A stretch of 64,000 nucleotides of DNA from RHLJ01 sp963974345 (GTDB lineage: Bacteria > Bacteroidota > Rhodothermia > Balneolales > Balneolaceae): assembly GCA_963974345.1 (NCBI GenBank), contig CAXBBW010000005.1, positions 1 through 64,000 of the forward strand, given 5' to 3'. The notes beneath the pieces are model-generated. The model saw only the letters and a list, made by a program, of their open reading frames with translations, was not told the origin of the DNA and ran no database searches. The position numbers and the translations under genes are program-made. Below are positions 25,467 to 34,455 of the stretch, in pieces. Numbering within the stretch: the stretch's first letter is position 1; every line of letters begins with the position of its first letter.

Positions 25467-25857
25467 AGTTCGAGTTAGATGTTTAGGTTTTCGATTGGAC
25501 TTTTAACTTCTTGCAAGCTTTGCGAGGGAGTCGGCAAAGCACGACCGAAGCAATCCCCATAAGATTGCTAAGCTCGCAAAAGACGATCTTTTTTTGCATG
25601 ATGAGACTTTAAATACTCCAAAAATATGTGCAGACCATTTAATAAGAATGCAGCGTATTTTTGCTATAATTTTTAAGAGTAAGAGTATGTTTGTACTTTG
25701 TTATTAAATCGCTTCTATTCATCATAGCCAATTAATTTGTAGGAATATGAGGAATAAAAGTTAAACATGTAATTGGGATATGAGGAACAGAGTTCTTCAT
25801 ATGCCATTGTTGGGGGCACATTTTGAGAAACATTGCGTTACAAAATCAAACAGATAA
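25467..25857. repeat. intergenic region with multi-arm structured repeat
   Basis: At 25519-25580 an 8-bp closing stem, TTTGCGAG/CTCGCAAA, encloses two arms: TCGG/CCGA (25531-25548) and AGCAATC/GATTGCT (25549-25569). A T7 run follows at about 25588. It resembles dispersed repeats seen in related genomes and could be folded RNA. The remaining ~270 bp, ending in GTTGGGGGCAC before the next gene, show no ORF. Confidence 0.5.
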
Positions 25858-26190
25858 ATGACAGAAAAAATAATCAGACCAAATTGGCTAAAGATTTTGA
25901 TTGGAGTCTTTACTACATGGACTATGTTCTTGATTACTATGGCAATATTTCTAATTGTCGTATGGATAATTCAGATTAAAATTTTAGACATAGAAATTTC
26001 AGGTATACCTGCATTGATAATTTTATTAGCTGAGTTAATAGTATCCATCTATATATCGTATAGATTAACAAAATGGCAAAATAGTTACATGGATAAAAAA
26101 TCACTTCGATTTAATTACATCATACTGATAATATTGATAATACTATCTTTTATTTTCATACCTGCTCCGATGACTTATATGATTTTCTAA
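25858..26190 (+). CDS. small integral membrane protein, three predicted helices
   Basis: A 110-aa protein with three hydrophobic segments, around residues 13-38, 47-68 and 85-108, and a basic loop (RLTKWQNSYMDKKSLRFN). No family is recognised. It is followed 32 bp later by an exported protein; the two may form a unit in a repeat-flanked region. Confidence 0.65.
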   Translation: MTEKIIRPNWLKILIGVFTTWTMFLITMAIFLIVVWIIQIKILDIEISGIPALIILLAELIVSIYISYRLTKWQNSYMDKKSLRFNYIILIILIILSFIFIPAPMTYMIF

Positions 26191-26222
26191 ACTATATCAA
26201 ATTGATTTTTGTAGCACATATA

Positions 26223-26852
26223 ATGAAAAAGGCACTTATAATATTATTGACAGTATTTCTAACTCAACTGACTTTTGGACAAAGTATGGATGAGTTATTG
26301 AAAATGTGGAATTCGGAAACTGTGAGAATCGGAGACAGTGAAAAAGAGAGAATTGATTCCGAAATAAAAGATCTAAAACCAATTGAAAAAGTACTCATAA
26401 GTACAAGTTACTCTAATGGTAAATTGAAAATTTATAGTCATAATCAATCAATTAGAAAACTTGACAAAACTTACACTCTGTCTGACACAACTTTTTCCGA
26501 AAGCTACTATTTCATGGGACGTTGGCCATTATACGTTGAAATAGAACATTCAAATCAAAAGTCACCTGATAAGTTCTACTTTGACAAGACAAACTTGATG
26601 CTTTGGATTGACTCAAATCAAGATGAATTCACAGTCGAAAATGAAAAGTGCAGTAAATGGTGGTGGAATTTAGCCGAATCTATGGATAAACTAATGATGA
26701 TAGCTAACTCTGAATCCGGGCAAGTAAATGAAGATGAAATAAAATTACCTGACCCACCACCAATGTCAAAAGAAGATTCTCTGAAAATGATTGAACTAAA
26801 AAAACAATTTGATGAATTAATGAAAACTGTTCCTGATAGTTTAAAAAAATAA
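26223..26852 (+). CDS. exported hypothetical protein
   Basis: About 209 aa with a clear signal peptide (MKKALIILLTVFLTQLTFGQ). The mature part is acidic and Lys/Ser-rich, with WSxSExxRI and a C-terminal PPPMSKEDSLKMIELKKQF helix. No family is recognised. The open frame begins at a TTG at 26202, but the signal peptide starts at ATG 26223, which is preferred. Confidence 0.65.
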   Translation: MKKALIILLTVFLTQLTFGQSMDELLKMWNSETVRIGDSEKERIDSEIKDLKPIEKVLISTSYSNGKLKIYSHNQSIRKLDKTYTLSDTTFSESYYFMGRWPLYVEIEHSNQKSPDKFYFDKTNLMLWIDSNQDEFTVENEKCSKWWWNLAESMDKLMMIANSESGQVNEDEIKLPDPPPMSKEDSLKMIELKKQFDELMKTVPDSLKK

Positions 26853-26864
26853 AATACGTGCTAC

Positions 26865-27060
26865 AACAAAGCCTAAAAAACATAGCCCAAACCTACCTTA
26901 CCGTTGCTACGTTTCTTAGGCGAAACGTTGGAGAAGAATTCGCTTCGCTCTTCTTCTCCAACGTGCCGGGCTAAGTTCAAAAGTTGCGAAGCAACTCATC
27001 CCTACCCTCACTAAATTCAATGGGTAAAACCAACTGTACTTAACCCAGCTCATTAGTAGT
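26865..27060. repeat. palindromic intergenic repeat (cassette-boundary-like)
   Basis: A perfect 13-bp stem, CGTTGGAGAAGAA (26926-26938) and TTCTTCTCCAACG (26951-26963), with a 12-nt loop. TTAG and CTAA flank it. ACTAAATTCAATGGG at about 27010 recurs with little change near 31963. A weaker copy of the hairpin lies at about 28007-28035. Such conserved palindromes between unrelated short genes resemble gene-cassette boundaries, but no integrase was seen. Confidence 0.5.
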
Positions 27061-27077
27061 AATTAAGAAATATTTAT

Positions 27078-27890
27078 ATGAAAAAAATATTACCTCTAAT
27101 ATTCATCGGATTACTTCTTAACAGTTGTACAAGTAATAAAACGGAACTAGTACTTCTCGGTACTGTACACCAACCAATTCAAAATTTCACGCCTGATAGT
27201 CTTTATAATATCTTGGTAAGGATTAAACCTGATTTGATTCTTTTCGAAGTGGACTCTTCCTTTTTCACAAGCGATTTTGAGTTTAACCTAACTTGGGAAA
27301 GCAATGAAAATATTGCCACTGTTAACTATATGGCGAACTTTGACGTGGACGTTAGACCATATGAATTCACTGGAAGAAATGAATATCGGAGAGAAATTGG
27401 AGCTCGACCAACAGATGCCAAAGCAATAGAATTGCTAGACAGCCTTTACAGAAATAACCTATTAGACTCTTCGAACAGAAAAATCTACCAAACCTTTCTT
27501 AAAGTAACTGATTCTCTTAATTCGTTTGCCTACTTAGGTGCAAAGGCTTTTAATAATTCCAAAACGGATGAAATTGCTCGACTCAGACAACAGTATCAAT
27601 ACCAGGAAGTCTTACAGATAATAACCGAGTACCCTATTTTTTCTACCACTTATTTTTTAAAAAATGATGGTGATAGTATTAGTTATGCTGATGGTTATAA
27701 AAGAGCGTCTGAATTCTGGGATTTAAGAAACCAAACAATGGCAAAGAATATATTGTATTTCGTAAATCAATATAAGGGAAGTAGAATTGTTGTTTTAAAC
27801 GGATATTTTCATAGATATTATTTGAAATCCTTAATAGAACCTAAACAGGATGAGTTGGGTTTCATTCTTAAAGAATTTCATGAATATTGA
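27078..27890 (+). CDS. TraB/Tiki-like lipoprotein (DUF5694-like)
   Basis: A 270-aa lipoprotein with a lipobox LLNSC. The body has LVLLGTVHQ, PDLILFEVDSS and a late NQTMAKNILYFVNQYKGSRIVVLNGYFHRYYLKSLI, matching the GT.H...E and late RNxxM...G.H pattern of TraB/Tiki-like metal-dependent proteins. Such proteins may act as peptidases or esterases; function here is unknown. It stands alone between palindromic repeats. Confidence 0.65.
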   Translation: MKKILPLIFIGLLLNSCTSNKTELVLLGTVHQPIQNFTPDSLYNILVRIKPDLILFEVDSSFFTSDFEFNLTWESNENIATVNYMANFDVDVRPYEFTGRNEYRREIGARPTDAKAIELLDSLYRNNLLDSSNRKIYQTFLKVTDSLNSFAYLGAKAFNNSKTDEIARLRQQYQYQEVLQIITEYPIFSTTYFLKNDGDSISYADGYKRASEFWDLRNQTMAKNILYFVNQYKGSRIVVLNGYFHRYYLKSLIEPKQDELGFILKEFHEY

Positions 27891-28035
27891 ATTCCACTCC
27901 CAAAAAATTACACTGAATACTTGAAATAAGCCTTTTGAAAAGAAAATATGAGGCAGGATTCAATGCTTCTTGCAACTGCGGCTCATACTCATTTTAGGTA
28001 GTCTTAGGAGAGGAATTCATCTCGCTCCTCTTCTC

Positions 28036-29898
28036 TTACGCCTCTTTCAGAAATCCCTCGATTAAATCTTCTGGGTGACTGGTAGGAACAACAGGGAAAT
28101 CAAACCAAGTATCCAGTTCTTCTTTGAACCCTGTTTTATTTAGATAGTCATTTAAAGCGAGGTTTAAGCCCTTCGTATATTTCGGATGATCCGTCCCTTC
28201 AGGATCTTCATGCCTTAAATCATTCTGTGCAAATCCTTCAAAAACAGGTCCAGTTATCTTTATTCCAAACGCTTCTGGATTTTTACCAATTGGACTATGA
28301 ACCGTAGTTGTGAATTGATGCCAGAAAGCAGATTGAATACAATTTTTCTGGAATAACTGTCTAACTACTTCCAAGGAATCAATAGTTTCTTGCTGAGTTT
28401 CGGTTGGGAAGCCGTACATAAGGTATGCATGAACTAAAATTCCATGTTGAGAAAAATTATGCGTTACTCTGGTCACCTGAGCAATATCAACGCCCTTTTT
28501 CATCTTAGCCAATAAACGATCTGAAGCTACTTCTAATCCACCTGTAACGGCTATACATCCTGATTTTGCCATTAATTCACATAGCTCAAAAGTAAAGGTC
28601 TTTTCGAATCGTATGTTTGTCCACCAAGTGATATCTAGCTTTCTTTTTATTAATTCCTTTGATAAAGCCTTCAACATTTTTGGTGGTGCAGCTTCATCAA
28701 CAAAATGAAAACCTGAAATTCCTGTGTCTTTGATGATCTTTTCAATTTTATCGGCCAACTTCTCTGCAGTGGTAAGTTGGTAATTACCAATGTAATCTAA
28801 GCTAACATCACAAAACGAACATTGCCGCCAATAACATCCGTGCGAAATCGTCAATTTATTCCATCTTTTATCTGTCCACATACGATGCATTGGATTTACG
28901 ACATCCAAAAAAGACACATATTTATTGAACGGTAGTCCTACATAATTAGGCGCTGGTAAGTGTTCATGATGATAAATAGTATTTGGGATATTATTCTTAA
29001 ACACTACCTGATGATTCTCTAGCACAAAAGTTCGTTCGAGCTCATTGATATCAACATCACCGTCTAAATACTGAATCATTTTAAGCAAAGGACCTTCCCC
29101 ATCATCCAACGAAATAAAATCTACGATTTCAAAAATTCTTGGATCTTCCAGACTTCGAAGCTCGGTATTGCAATATCCTCCTCCAAAAGCGACGTGGATA
29201 TCAGGGTAAAACTGTTTGATAAATTGAGCACATCGTAAAGCGGCGAATAAATTCCCTGGAAATGGGATCGTAAAGCCGATTAAGTTTGGAGCATGGGTTT
29301 CAATTTGATCTTCCAGAATATTCAACATCTCATCTTCGATAAGAGTCGGCTGATAGGTCAGGAATTCATCAATTTGATCAAAGCTACTTGCTGAAGTTCC
29401 AATTTGCTCGGCATACTTTGTGAATGCAAAAAACTCATCCACATTTGCTTGAATGAAATCTCCTATTTCTTCTACAAAAAGGGTTGAATAATGCTTTGCT
29501 TTGTCAATTACGCCGATCTCACCTTCTTCCCATTTAATCTCCGTATTCACATTCACCAAACGATGACCCATTGGTAAGAAATCAGGTTCTAAAATTTGAT
29601 ACGCCGTTTCAAGATCATTTTTTTGAAGAAATCCAATTACCAAGTCTACTCTTGAAATATATCGTTCTTTTATTTCTTTAAGGTCCGGGAAATGATCATT
29701 CCCCAATTCCTCTGCTTCTTGAAAAATAGTACGTAAAAAATCACTCGTGAAAATGGAAGTGAATAGCTCGATACTTAAATCACAATGTGAAACTGAAACC
29801 TCGTGTTCTTCCAGAAATCCTTTGAGATAGGAAGTTGCCGGATATGCTGTATTAAGCTGAGTGAAAGGTGGAGTAACTAAAAGTAGTTTGGTTCGCAT
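28036..29898 (-). CDS. B12-binding-domain radical SAM protein
   Basis: A 620-aa protein. The N-terminal ~270 residues include a B12-binding-like region (NLIGFTIPFPGNLFAALRCAQ, VAFGGGYCNTELR). The radical SAM core follows with SHGCYWRQCSFCD, a CX4CX2C spacing known in some B12-radical SAM branches rather than the classical CX3CX2C, and GGLEVASDRLLAKMKKGVD. Substrate and pathway are unknown. It is monocistronic on the minus strand, and a palindrome overlaps its 3' end. Confidence 0.85.
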   Translation of the reverse strand: MRTKLLLVTPPFTQLNTAYPATSYLKGFLEEHEVSVSHCDLSIELFTSIFTSDFLRTIFQEAEELGNDHFPDLKEIKERYISRVDLVIGFLQKNDLETAYQILEPDFLPMGHRLVNVNTEIKWEEGEIGVIDKAKHYSTLFVEEIGDFIQANVDEFFAFTKYAEQIGTSASSFDQIDEFLTYQPTLIEDEMLNILEDQIETHAPNLIGFTIPFPGNLFAALRCAQFIKQFYPDIHVAFGGGYCNTELRSLEDPRIFEIVDFISLDDGEGPLLKMIQYLDGDVDINELERTFVLENHQVVFKNNIPNTIYHHEHLPAPNYVGLPFNKYVSFLDVVNPMHRMWTDKRWNKLTISHGCYWRQCSFCDVSLDYIGNYQLTTAEKLADKIEKIIKDTGISGFHFVDEAAPPKMLKALSKELIKRKLDITWWTNIRFEKTFTFELCELMAKSGCIAVTGGLEVASDRLLAKMKKGVDIAQVTRVTHNFSQHGILVHAYLMYGFPTETQQETIDSLEVVRQLFQKNCIQSAFWHQFTTTVHSPIGKNPEAFGIKITGPVFEGFAQNDLRHEDPEGTDHPKYTKGLNLALNDYLNKTGFKEELDTWFDFPVVPTSHPEDLIEGFLKEA

Positions 29899-30009
29899 CG
29901 TGTAAATATACCGCTCTTTTATACGATGAAAAACATGATTTTAATATCTCTTTCTCGTTTCGCAGCTATGATTTAAAACCCTATCTATACTTTCTTATCT
30001 TTGTGACTT

Positions 30010-30957
30010 ATGAATGAATATTTTAAGTCGGTTATTTTAGAAAGTACGGGTGCTTCTTCTTTAAATGAAAAAAAGATCATCCAAGAATTGTGGAGCGGAT
30101 ACGGAAAAATCATCCGAGTTGAATTGGAGAATGCTTCCGTAGAAAGTGTAGTTGTGAAACACATTCAATTATCCGAAAACAAAAATCACCCTCGTGGATG
30201 GAATACCGATATCGGTCATCGAAGAAAGCTAAAATCGTATAAAGTAGAAACTACTTGGTATGATCGATACAGTAAAAAAAGTACTGCTCGCCTTCCCCAC
30301 TGCTTGGCCATTGAGAAACAAGATGATGAGGTTCTAATTGTACTGGAAGATTTGGATGAAGCGGGTTTTCCGTTGCGAAAAAGAAGTATAAAATGGGATG
30401 AAATAGTTTCCTGCTTGAGATGGTTAGCAAAATTTCATGCAAGTTATCTGGGTAAGATTCCTGAAGGACTTTGGGAAGTCGGAAGTTATTGGCATTTGGA
30501 AACTCGTCCACAGGAATTAGAAGCATTGAACGATCAAAAGTTAAAGGAAGTAGCTTCTTTTATCGATTCAACGCTGAATAACTGTACATTCAAAACCTTT
30601 GTTCACGGAGATGCTAAACTTGCTAATTTTTGTTTTGCCAAAGATGGTCAAGTTGCTGGAGTAGATTTTCAGTATGTAGGCGGTGGTTGTGGAATGAAAG
30701 ATGTGGCATATTTCATAGGAAGTTGTTTAAACGAAAAAGATTGTGAACGGTTGGAAACACAAATCTTAGACACCTATTTTGAATGTTTACAAAATGAATT
30801 TGATAAACCGAATGAAGCCTTAGAAGCTGAATGGAGATCTTTATACAGAGTTGCTTGGGCAGATTTTCATCGTTTTTTAAAAGGTTGGAGCCCATTTCAT
30901 TGGAAGATTAATAGTTATAGTGAACGTGTCACCGCAGAAGTAATTAAAAGTTTATAG
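30010..30957 (+). CDS. aminoglycoside-phosphotransferase/EcKinase-like kinase
   Basis: A 315-aa protein with the kinase-like catalytic loop FVHGDAKLANF (residues about 198-206) followed by VDFQYVGGG and AYFIGSCL. This is the EcKinase/DUF1679-like branch of the APH fold. It ends 2 bp before an IMPase gene, suggesting a paired small-molecule phosphorylation and dephosphorylation pathway. The substrate is unknown. Confidence 0.75.
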   Translation: MNEYFKSVILESTGASSLNEKKIIQELWSGYGKIIRVELENASVESVVVKHIQLSENKNHPRGWNTDIGHRRKLKSYKVETTWYDRYSKKSTARLPHCLAIEKQDDEVLIVLEDLDEAGFPLRKRSIKWDEIVSCLRWLAKFHASYLGKIPEGLWEVGSYWHLETRPQELEALNDQKLKEVASFIDSTLNNCTFKTFVHGDAKLANFCFAKDGQVAGVDFQYVGGGCGMKDVAYFIGSCLNEKDCERLETQILDTYFECLQNEFDKPNEALEAEWRSLYRVAWADFHRFLKGWSPFHWKINSYSERVTAEVIKSL

Positions 30958-30959
30958 AA

Positions 30960-31790
30960 ATGGATTTGTTAAAACTCACAGAAATAGCAATTAAAGCAGC
31001 AAAGGACGCTGGTCAACATATAAAAAAGTATATGGACGAGGATGTCGCTTTTGAAAAAAAAGAAGGCGGAACTAACTATGCATCTCAGGTGGTTACAAAA
31101 GTTGATAAAGAATGCGAGGATATCATCCTCTCTAACCTGCTTCCCTCCTGCGAAAAATATGATCTGGCATTGTTAACAGAAGAAACCGAAGATGATAAAA
31201 GTAGATTCGAAAAAGACTTTTTTTGGTGTATTGATCCCATTGACGGGACATTGAATTTCATCAATAAGGAACCAGGTTTTTCTGTTTCGATCGCGATGAT
31301 TGCGAAAGATGGTACACCTCAGATTGGTGTAGTTTACGATCCCACCACAGATAATTTATATCATGCTGCTAAAGGAAATGGCGTGTTTAAAAATGGAAGC
31401 CCCTGGGATCTCCATAATGAAAATAATTATCTCACTTATGTAACCGACAAAAAACTGAAAGACACTCCACGTTTACCAGAAATGAAAGAGCTCATTCAAA
31501 AGCACGTCGAAGAATTAGGTTTGCAAGGATTCGAAGAACTATCAGGTGGTGCATCGGTTATGAATGCCATACGAGTTTTAGAAAATGGTCCCGCTTGTAT
31601 GATCAAATTCCCCAAAAAAGAAACCGGAGGCGGAAGTATCTGGGACTTTGCCTCAACCGCCTGTATCTTCCAAGAATTGGGATTGTTCGCTACAAATTTT
31701 GATGGTGGAAAACTGGATTTGAACAGACCTGATAGTACGTTTATGCATCACCAAGGCATCTTTTATAGTAACTTAGTGATAGATAAGTAA
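30960..31790 (+). CDS. inositol monophosphatase-family phosphatase
   Basis: A 276-aa protein with the metal-binding motifs TEETEDD, DPIDGTLNF (about 92-100) and GGSIWDFAST. This is the IMPase/FBPase fold, which includes inositol-1-phosphatase and 3'(2'),5'-bisphosphate nucleotidase (CysQ). Coupling to the EcKinase-like gene with a 2-bp gap suggests they act on the same substrate. Which phosphate ester is hydrolysed cannot be told. Confidence 0.85.
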   Translation: MDLLKLTEIAIKAAKDAGQHIKKYMDEDVAFEKKEGGTNYASQVVTKVDKECEDIILSNLLPSCEKYDLALLTEETEDDKSRFEKDFFWCIDPIDGTLNFINKEPGFSVSIAMIAKDGTPQIGVVYDPTTDNLYHAAKGNGVFKNGSPWDLHNENNYLTYVTDKKLKDTPRLPEMKELIQKHVEELGLQGFEELSGGASVMNAIRVLENGPACMIKFPKKETGGGSIWDFASTACIFQELGLFATNFDGGKLDLNRPDSTFMHHQGIFYSNLVIDK

Positions 31791-31883
31791 TTAGTAATTG
31801 CTGATGTTTGTACTTTATCAGCAATTGGCTTTACTTCTTGTCGTTCCCATAGATAATATGAATTTAAAATGTAATGTAGTTAT

Positions 31884-31992
31884 GGAAGCTGGAGCCTGCC
31901 TTTGTCGGCAGACAGGCTTCCAGACTGCATTCCCGAGCAAGAGCATGGAAACAAGAAAAAACCTAACTAAATTTAATGGGAAAAACGACTGA
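31884..31992. repeat. dispersed repeat copy with hairpin
   Basis: Contains GGAAGCTGGAGCC, the CCTGCC-TTTGTC-GGCAG hairpin and GAGCATGGAAACAAGA. Parts recur at 40221-40296 (AAGCTGGAGC, CTTCCAGA, GAGCATGGGAACGAGA). The block ending ACTAAATTTAATGGG recurs near 27010. A 64-codon frame across it is not treated as a gene. Confidence 0.55.
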
Positions 31993-32044
31993 ACTTAGGA
32001 CGGGATAGTTATCAATAAGCTAAAAATATATCTACCAATTTAAC

Positions 32045-32137
32045 TTGTTAGTTGTAAAAGAGAAATCTAACAATTCAGAAATCAAGGAAATTGCTTCTGA
32101 ATTCGGATTGAATTACGCAGAATATAAATTGGATTAA
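32045..32137 (+). pseudogene. possible C-terminal gene remnant
   Basis: An open stretch ending SEIKEIASEFGLNYAEYKLD, then TAA, without a clear start codon; an upstream stop lies at 32021. The sequence looks protein-like and may be the tail of a lost gene left in the repeat-rich gap. Confidence 0.25.
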
Positions 32138-32203
32138 ACTATAATAAAACCAATTACCAGCAAAACCAATCGGCAATGCGAGTAGTGGGTGAATACTTTT
32201 AAT

Positions 32204-33487
32204 ATGATTAGGAACATGGATCAATCAAAACTCAAGAACTTATTTGTTGGACTGGTATTAGTACTTTTCATTGGATGTGAAGAGGGTCCTATTGGACCAA
32301 CTGGCTTAAATAGTTTAGTGAACATTAGTAATGAAGTTGCAGGAACGAACTGCGAGAACGGTGGCGTTGAAGTTCAAGTTGGAATAGACAACAACTCAAA
32401 TGGATCATTACAAAGTGATGAAGTTTTAAGCATAAGCTATGTTTGTAATGGTGATGATGGCAACACTAGCTTAACATCTGTAACAACTGAACCAACAGGA
32501 AAAAACTGTACTAATGGTGGAATAAAGATTGATTCAGGGGTAGACATCAACAGAAATGGAACGCTTGATGATACAGAAATAACTGCAACAGCCTATGTTT
32601 GCAACGGAATTGACGGAAATAACAGTATTACAAAGATCACTAGTGAAGCCGCAGGAACTAATTGCGAGAATGGAGGGCTTAAAATTTACACGGGAATTGA
32701 TAGTAATTCTGACGGAACTCTAGATGATTCAGAAATCACAGCTACTGCTTATGTATGTAACGGAATTAGCGGAAATGATGGCCTAATCAGAACCACTAAT
32801 GAACCAGCAGGAACAAACTGCGAGAACGGTGGACTTAAAATTGACACAGGAGTTGATAGTAATTCTAATGGAACTTTAGATGATTCGGAAATCACAGCTA
32901 CTGCTTATACCTGTAATGGTGTAAATGGAAATGTTAGTTTAGTCAACATTACAGATGTAGTTAATGGTTCTAGTTGCGAAAATGGTGGTATCAAAATTGA
33001 GTCTGGTTTAGATAATGATGGAGATCTTACTTTAGACACAGAAGAGATTCAAATTACTAGGTATGTCTGTAATGGAATAAATGGCATCATCAACGAAGAA
33101 ATTCAAATAAAAGTAGTAGATGGGATAGGATCAGCAGCAAACACATCAAGTTCAACCCCAGTTGTTGTCTCTGGTTCTACATCTTTTAAAATATCAAATT
33201 TTGCCAATGTAGACTCTGTTGTATTTGTTTCTGACCCTTATGTTTCAAACACCTCAAATTTTGCACTTTTGGAACTCTATAATATTACGAATAATGTAGT
33301 AATTGCAAATAGTCTGATCAGGACAAATAGTTTATTCGCTGATAAAGTTCAGATCAAAACAGACAACATTTTTAGTGACTTACCTACTAATGAAGTGACT
33401 TTAGGAATTAGGTTTAGTTCAGAAATTAATGGTGAGTTTTCATCAAGTGGAATACCATTTATTTTCCTATATAAAAGCAGTAATTAA
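32204..33487 (+). CDS. lipoprotein with five Asp/Asn-rich repeats
   Basis: About 425 aa. A lipobox (LVLFIGCEE) is followed by collagen-like GPIGPTG and five ~47-residue repeats, each with a conserved xGTNCENGG, D/N-rich loop (for example DSNSDGTLDD) and TATAYVCNG. Two cysteines per repeat probably form a disulphide, and the D/N loops suggest calcium binding. It resembles a DUF7151-like repeat family by memory. The C-terminus is a beta-rich domain. The frame opens at GTG 32189; ATG at 32204 or 32216 are alternatives. Probably surface-exposed and possibly adhesive. Confidence 0.7.
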   Translation: MIRNMDQSKLKNLFVGLVLVLFIGCEEGPIGPTGLNSLVNISNEVAGTNCENGGVEVQVGIDNNSNGSLQSDEVLSISYVCNGDDGNTSLTSVTTEPTGKNCTNGGIKIDSGVDINRNGTLDDTEITATAYVCNGIDGNNSITKITSEAAGTNCENGGLKIYTGIDSNSDGTLDDSEITATAYVCNGISGNDGLIRTTNEPAGTNCENGGLKIDTGVDSNSNGTLDDSEITATAYTCNGVNGNVSLVNITDVVNGSSCENGGIKIESGLDNDGDLTLDTEEIQITRYVCNGINGIINEEIQIKVVDGIGSAANTSSSTPVVVSGSTSFKISNFANVDSVVFVSDPYVSNTSNFALLELYNITNNVVIANSLIRTNSLFADKVQIKTDNIFSDLPTNEVTLGIRFSSEINGEFSSSGIPFIFLYKSSN

Positions 33488-33520
33488 ATCTGAAATAAAC
33501 GAATTGGCGTTAAAAGGTCC

Positions 33521-33580
33521 CCTCGTTCCGAACGTCCTCCTTCGGGAAATTGTGCTGAACTAGATTCAGTATGTAGTCAA
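33521..33580 (-). repeat. dispersed repeat copy
   Basis: TCGTTCCG...TTCGGGAAATTGTGCTGAACTAGATTCAGTATG is an inverted relative of 40241-40292, where CATACTGAATCTAGTTCAGTAC and GGGAACGAG occur in reverse order. The rest of the 270-bp gap to 33756 has no gene. Confidence 0.55.
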
Positions 33581-33756
33581 GAGGTTCTAAAAAGACTGAA
33601 ATCGTATACAGCTAAAAAGATTATGCAATCGCTAAATGAAGAGGTCGAACACAATATATATCCTTATGCAAGATTCCATTTCCTTGCTTATGATACCATT
33701 CCCCTTCGATGAGATTATTTAGAGTAGTAACGGATTATTATGTAGGACTCTACCAA

Positions 33757-34455
33757 TCACCCTAAAATTGCAGCTAGATTAGCTTTGTACTTCTTCCCTA
33801 TTGGGATTTCATGATCTTCGATAAAAATTCTGTTCCCTTCTATACTTTTGATATGTTTTACTGCCACCGCAAAGGATTTATGAATCTGAATAAAATCTTC
33901 AGCTTGGAAAGAATTTATAAGTTCAGAGATTTTCTCCCGAATAGTAAGCGTGTCATTCTTAGTAATAACTTTGGTGTAATTCCCAGAAGCTTCTAAAAAT
34001 AGAATCGAGTCAATCTCAACTTGGGTATACTTCTTATTCTCTCTTAGAAAAATGGTCTTCGGTATTTCCGTTAGTTTTTCAGAAGGAATCGCAGTTACTC
34101 TTTTTGAAGAACCAACTGCTTTATTAACGGCTTTCAGAAATCGTTCAAAACTAAATGGTTTAAGTAGATAATCTGAAATATTGAGTTCATAGCCTTCTAA
34201 AGCATATTCTGCATAGGCCGTACTAACAATCACTTTGGGAGGATTCGGAAGTGTTCTCAGAAATTCAAACCCTTTCAGTTTCGGCATATTTAAATCCAGA
34301 AAGATTAAGTCAACGTTATGTTCACTTAGGTATTCGAATGCTTCAAGCGCATCATAACAGTTCTTTTTCAACTCCATATTAGGGAGCATGTCGCAATAAT
34401 CTTTTATCACTTCGTGTGCCAAATATTCGTCGTCTATAATTAAATAGTTTATCAT
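33757..34455 (-). CDS. LytTR-family response regulator
   Basis: A 232-aa protein. The receiver has the DDE pocket and phospho-acceptor D54 (FLDLNMP). A LytTR DNA-binding domain follows (KTIFLRENKKYTQVEIDSILFLEASGNYTKVITKN). It overlaps the upstream kinase by 4 bp and is convergent with nothing close. The pair is divergent from the ABC ATPase/M1 fusion, the likely target. Confidence 0.92.
   Translation of the reverse strand: MINYLIIDDEYLAHEVIKDYCDMLPNMELKKNCYDALEAFEYLSEHNVDLIFLDLNMPKLKGFEFLRTLPNPPKVIVSTAYAEYALEGYELNISDYLLKPFSFERFLKAVNKAVGSSKRVTAIPSEKLTEIPKTIFLRENKKYTQVEIDSILFLEASGNYTKVITKNDTLTIREKISELINSFQAEDFIQIHKSFAVAVKHIKSIEGNRIFIEDHEIPIGKKYKANLAAILG

Noticed and set aside
26865..27060. 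Integron attC site
   Set aside because: The palindrome is perfect rather than imperfect, the RYYYAAC/GTTRRRY pair is not convincing, and no integrase is in the window; kept only as a speculative cassette-like observation.
31798..31992. 64-codon plus-strand ORF
   Set aside because: It is made of dispersed repeat sequence shared with 40.2 kb and has no protein-like pattern.
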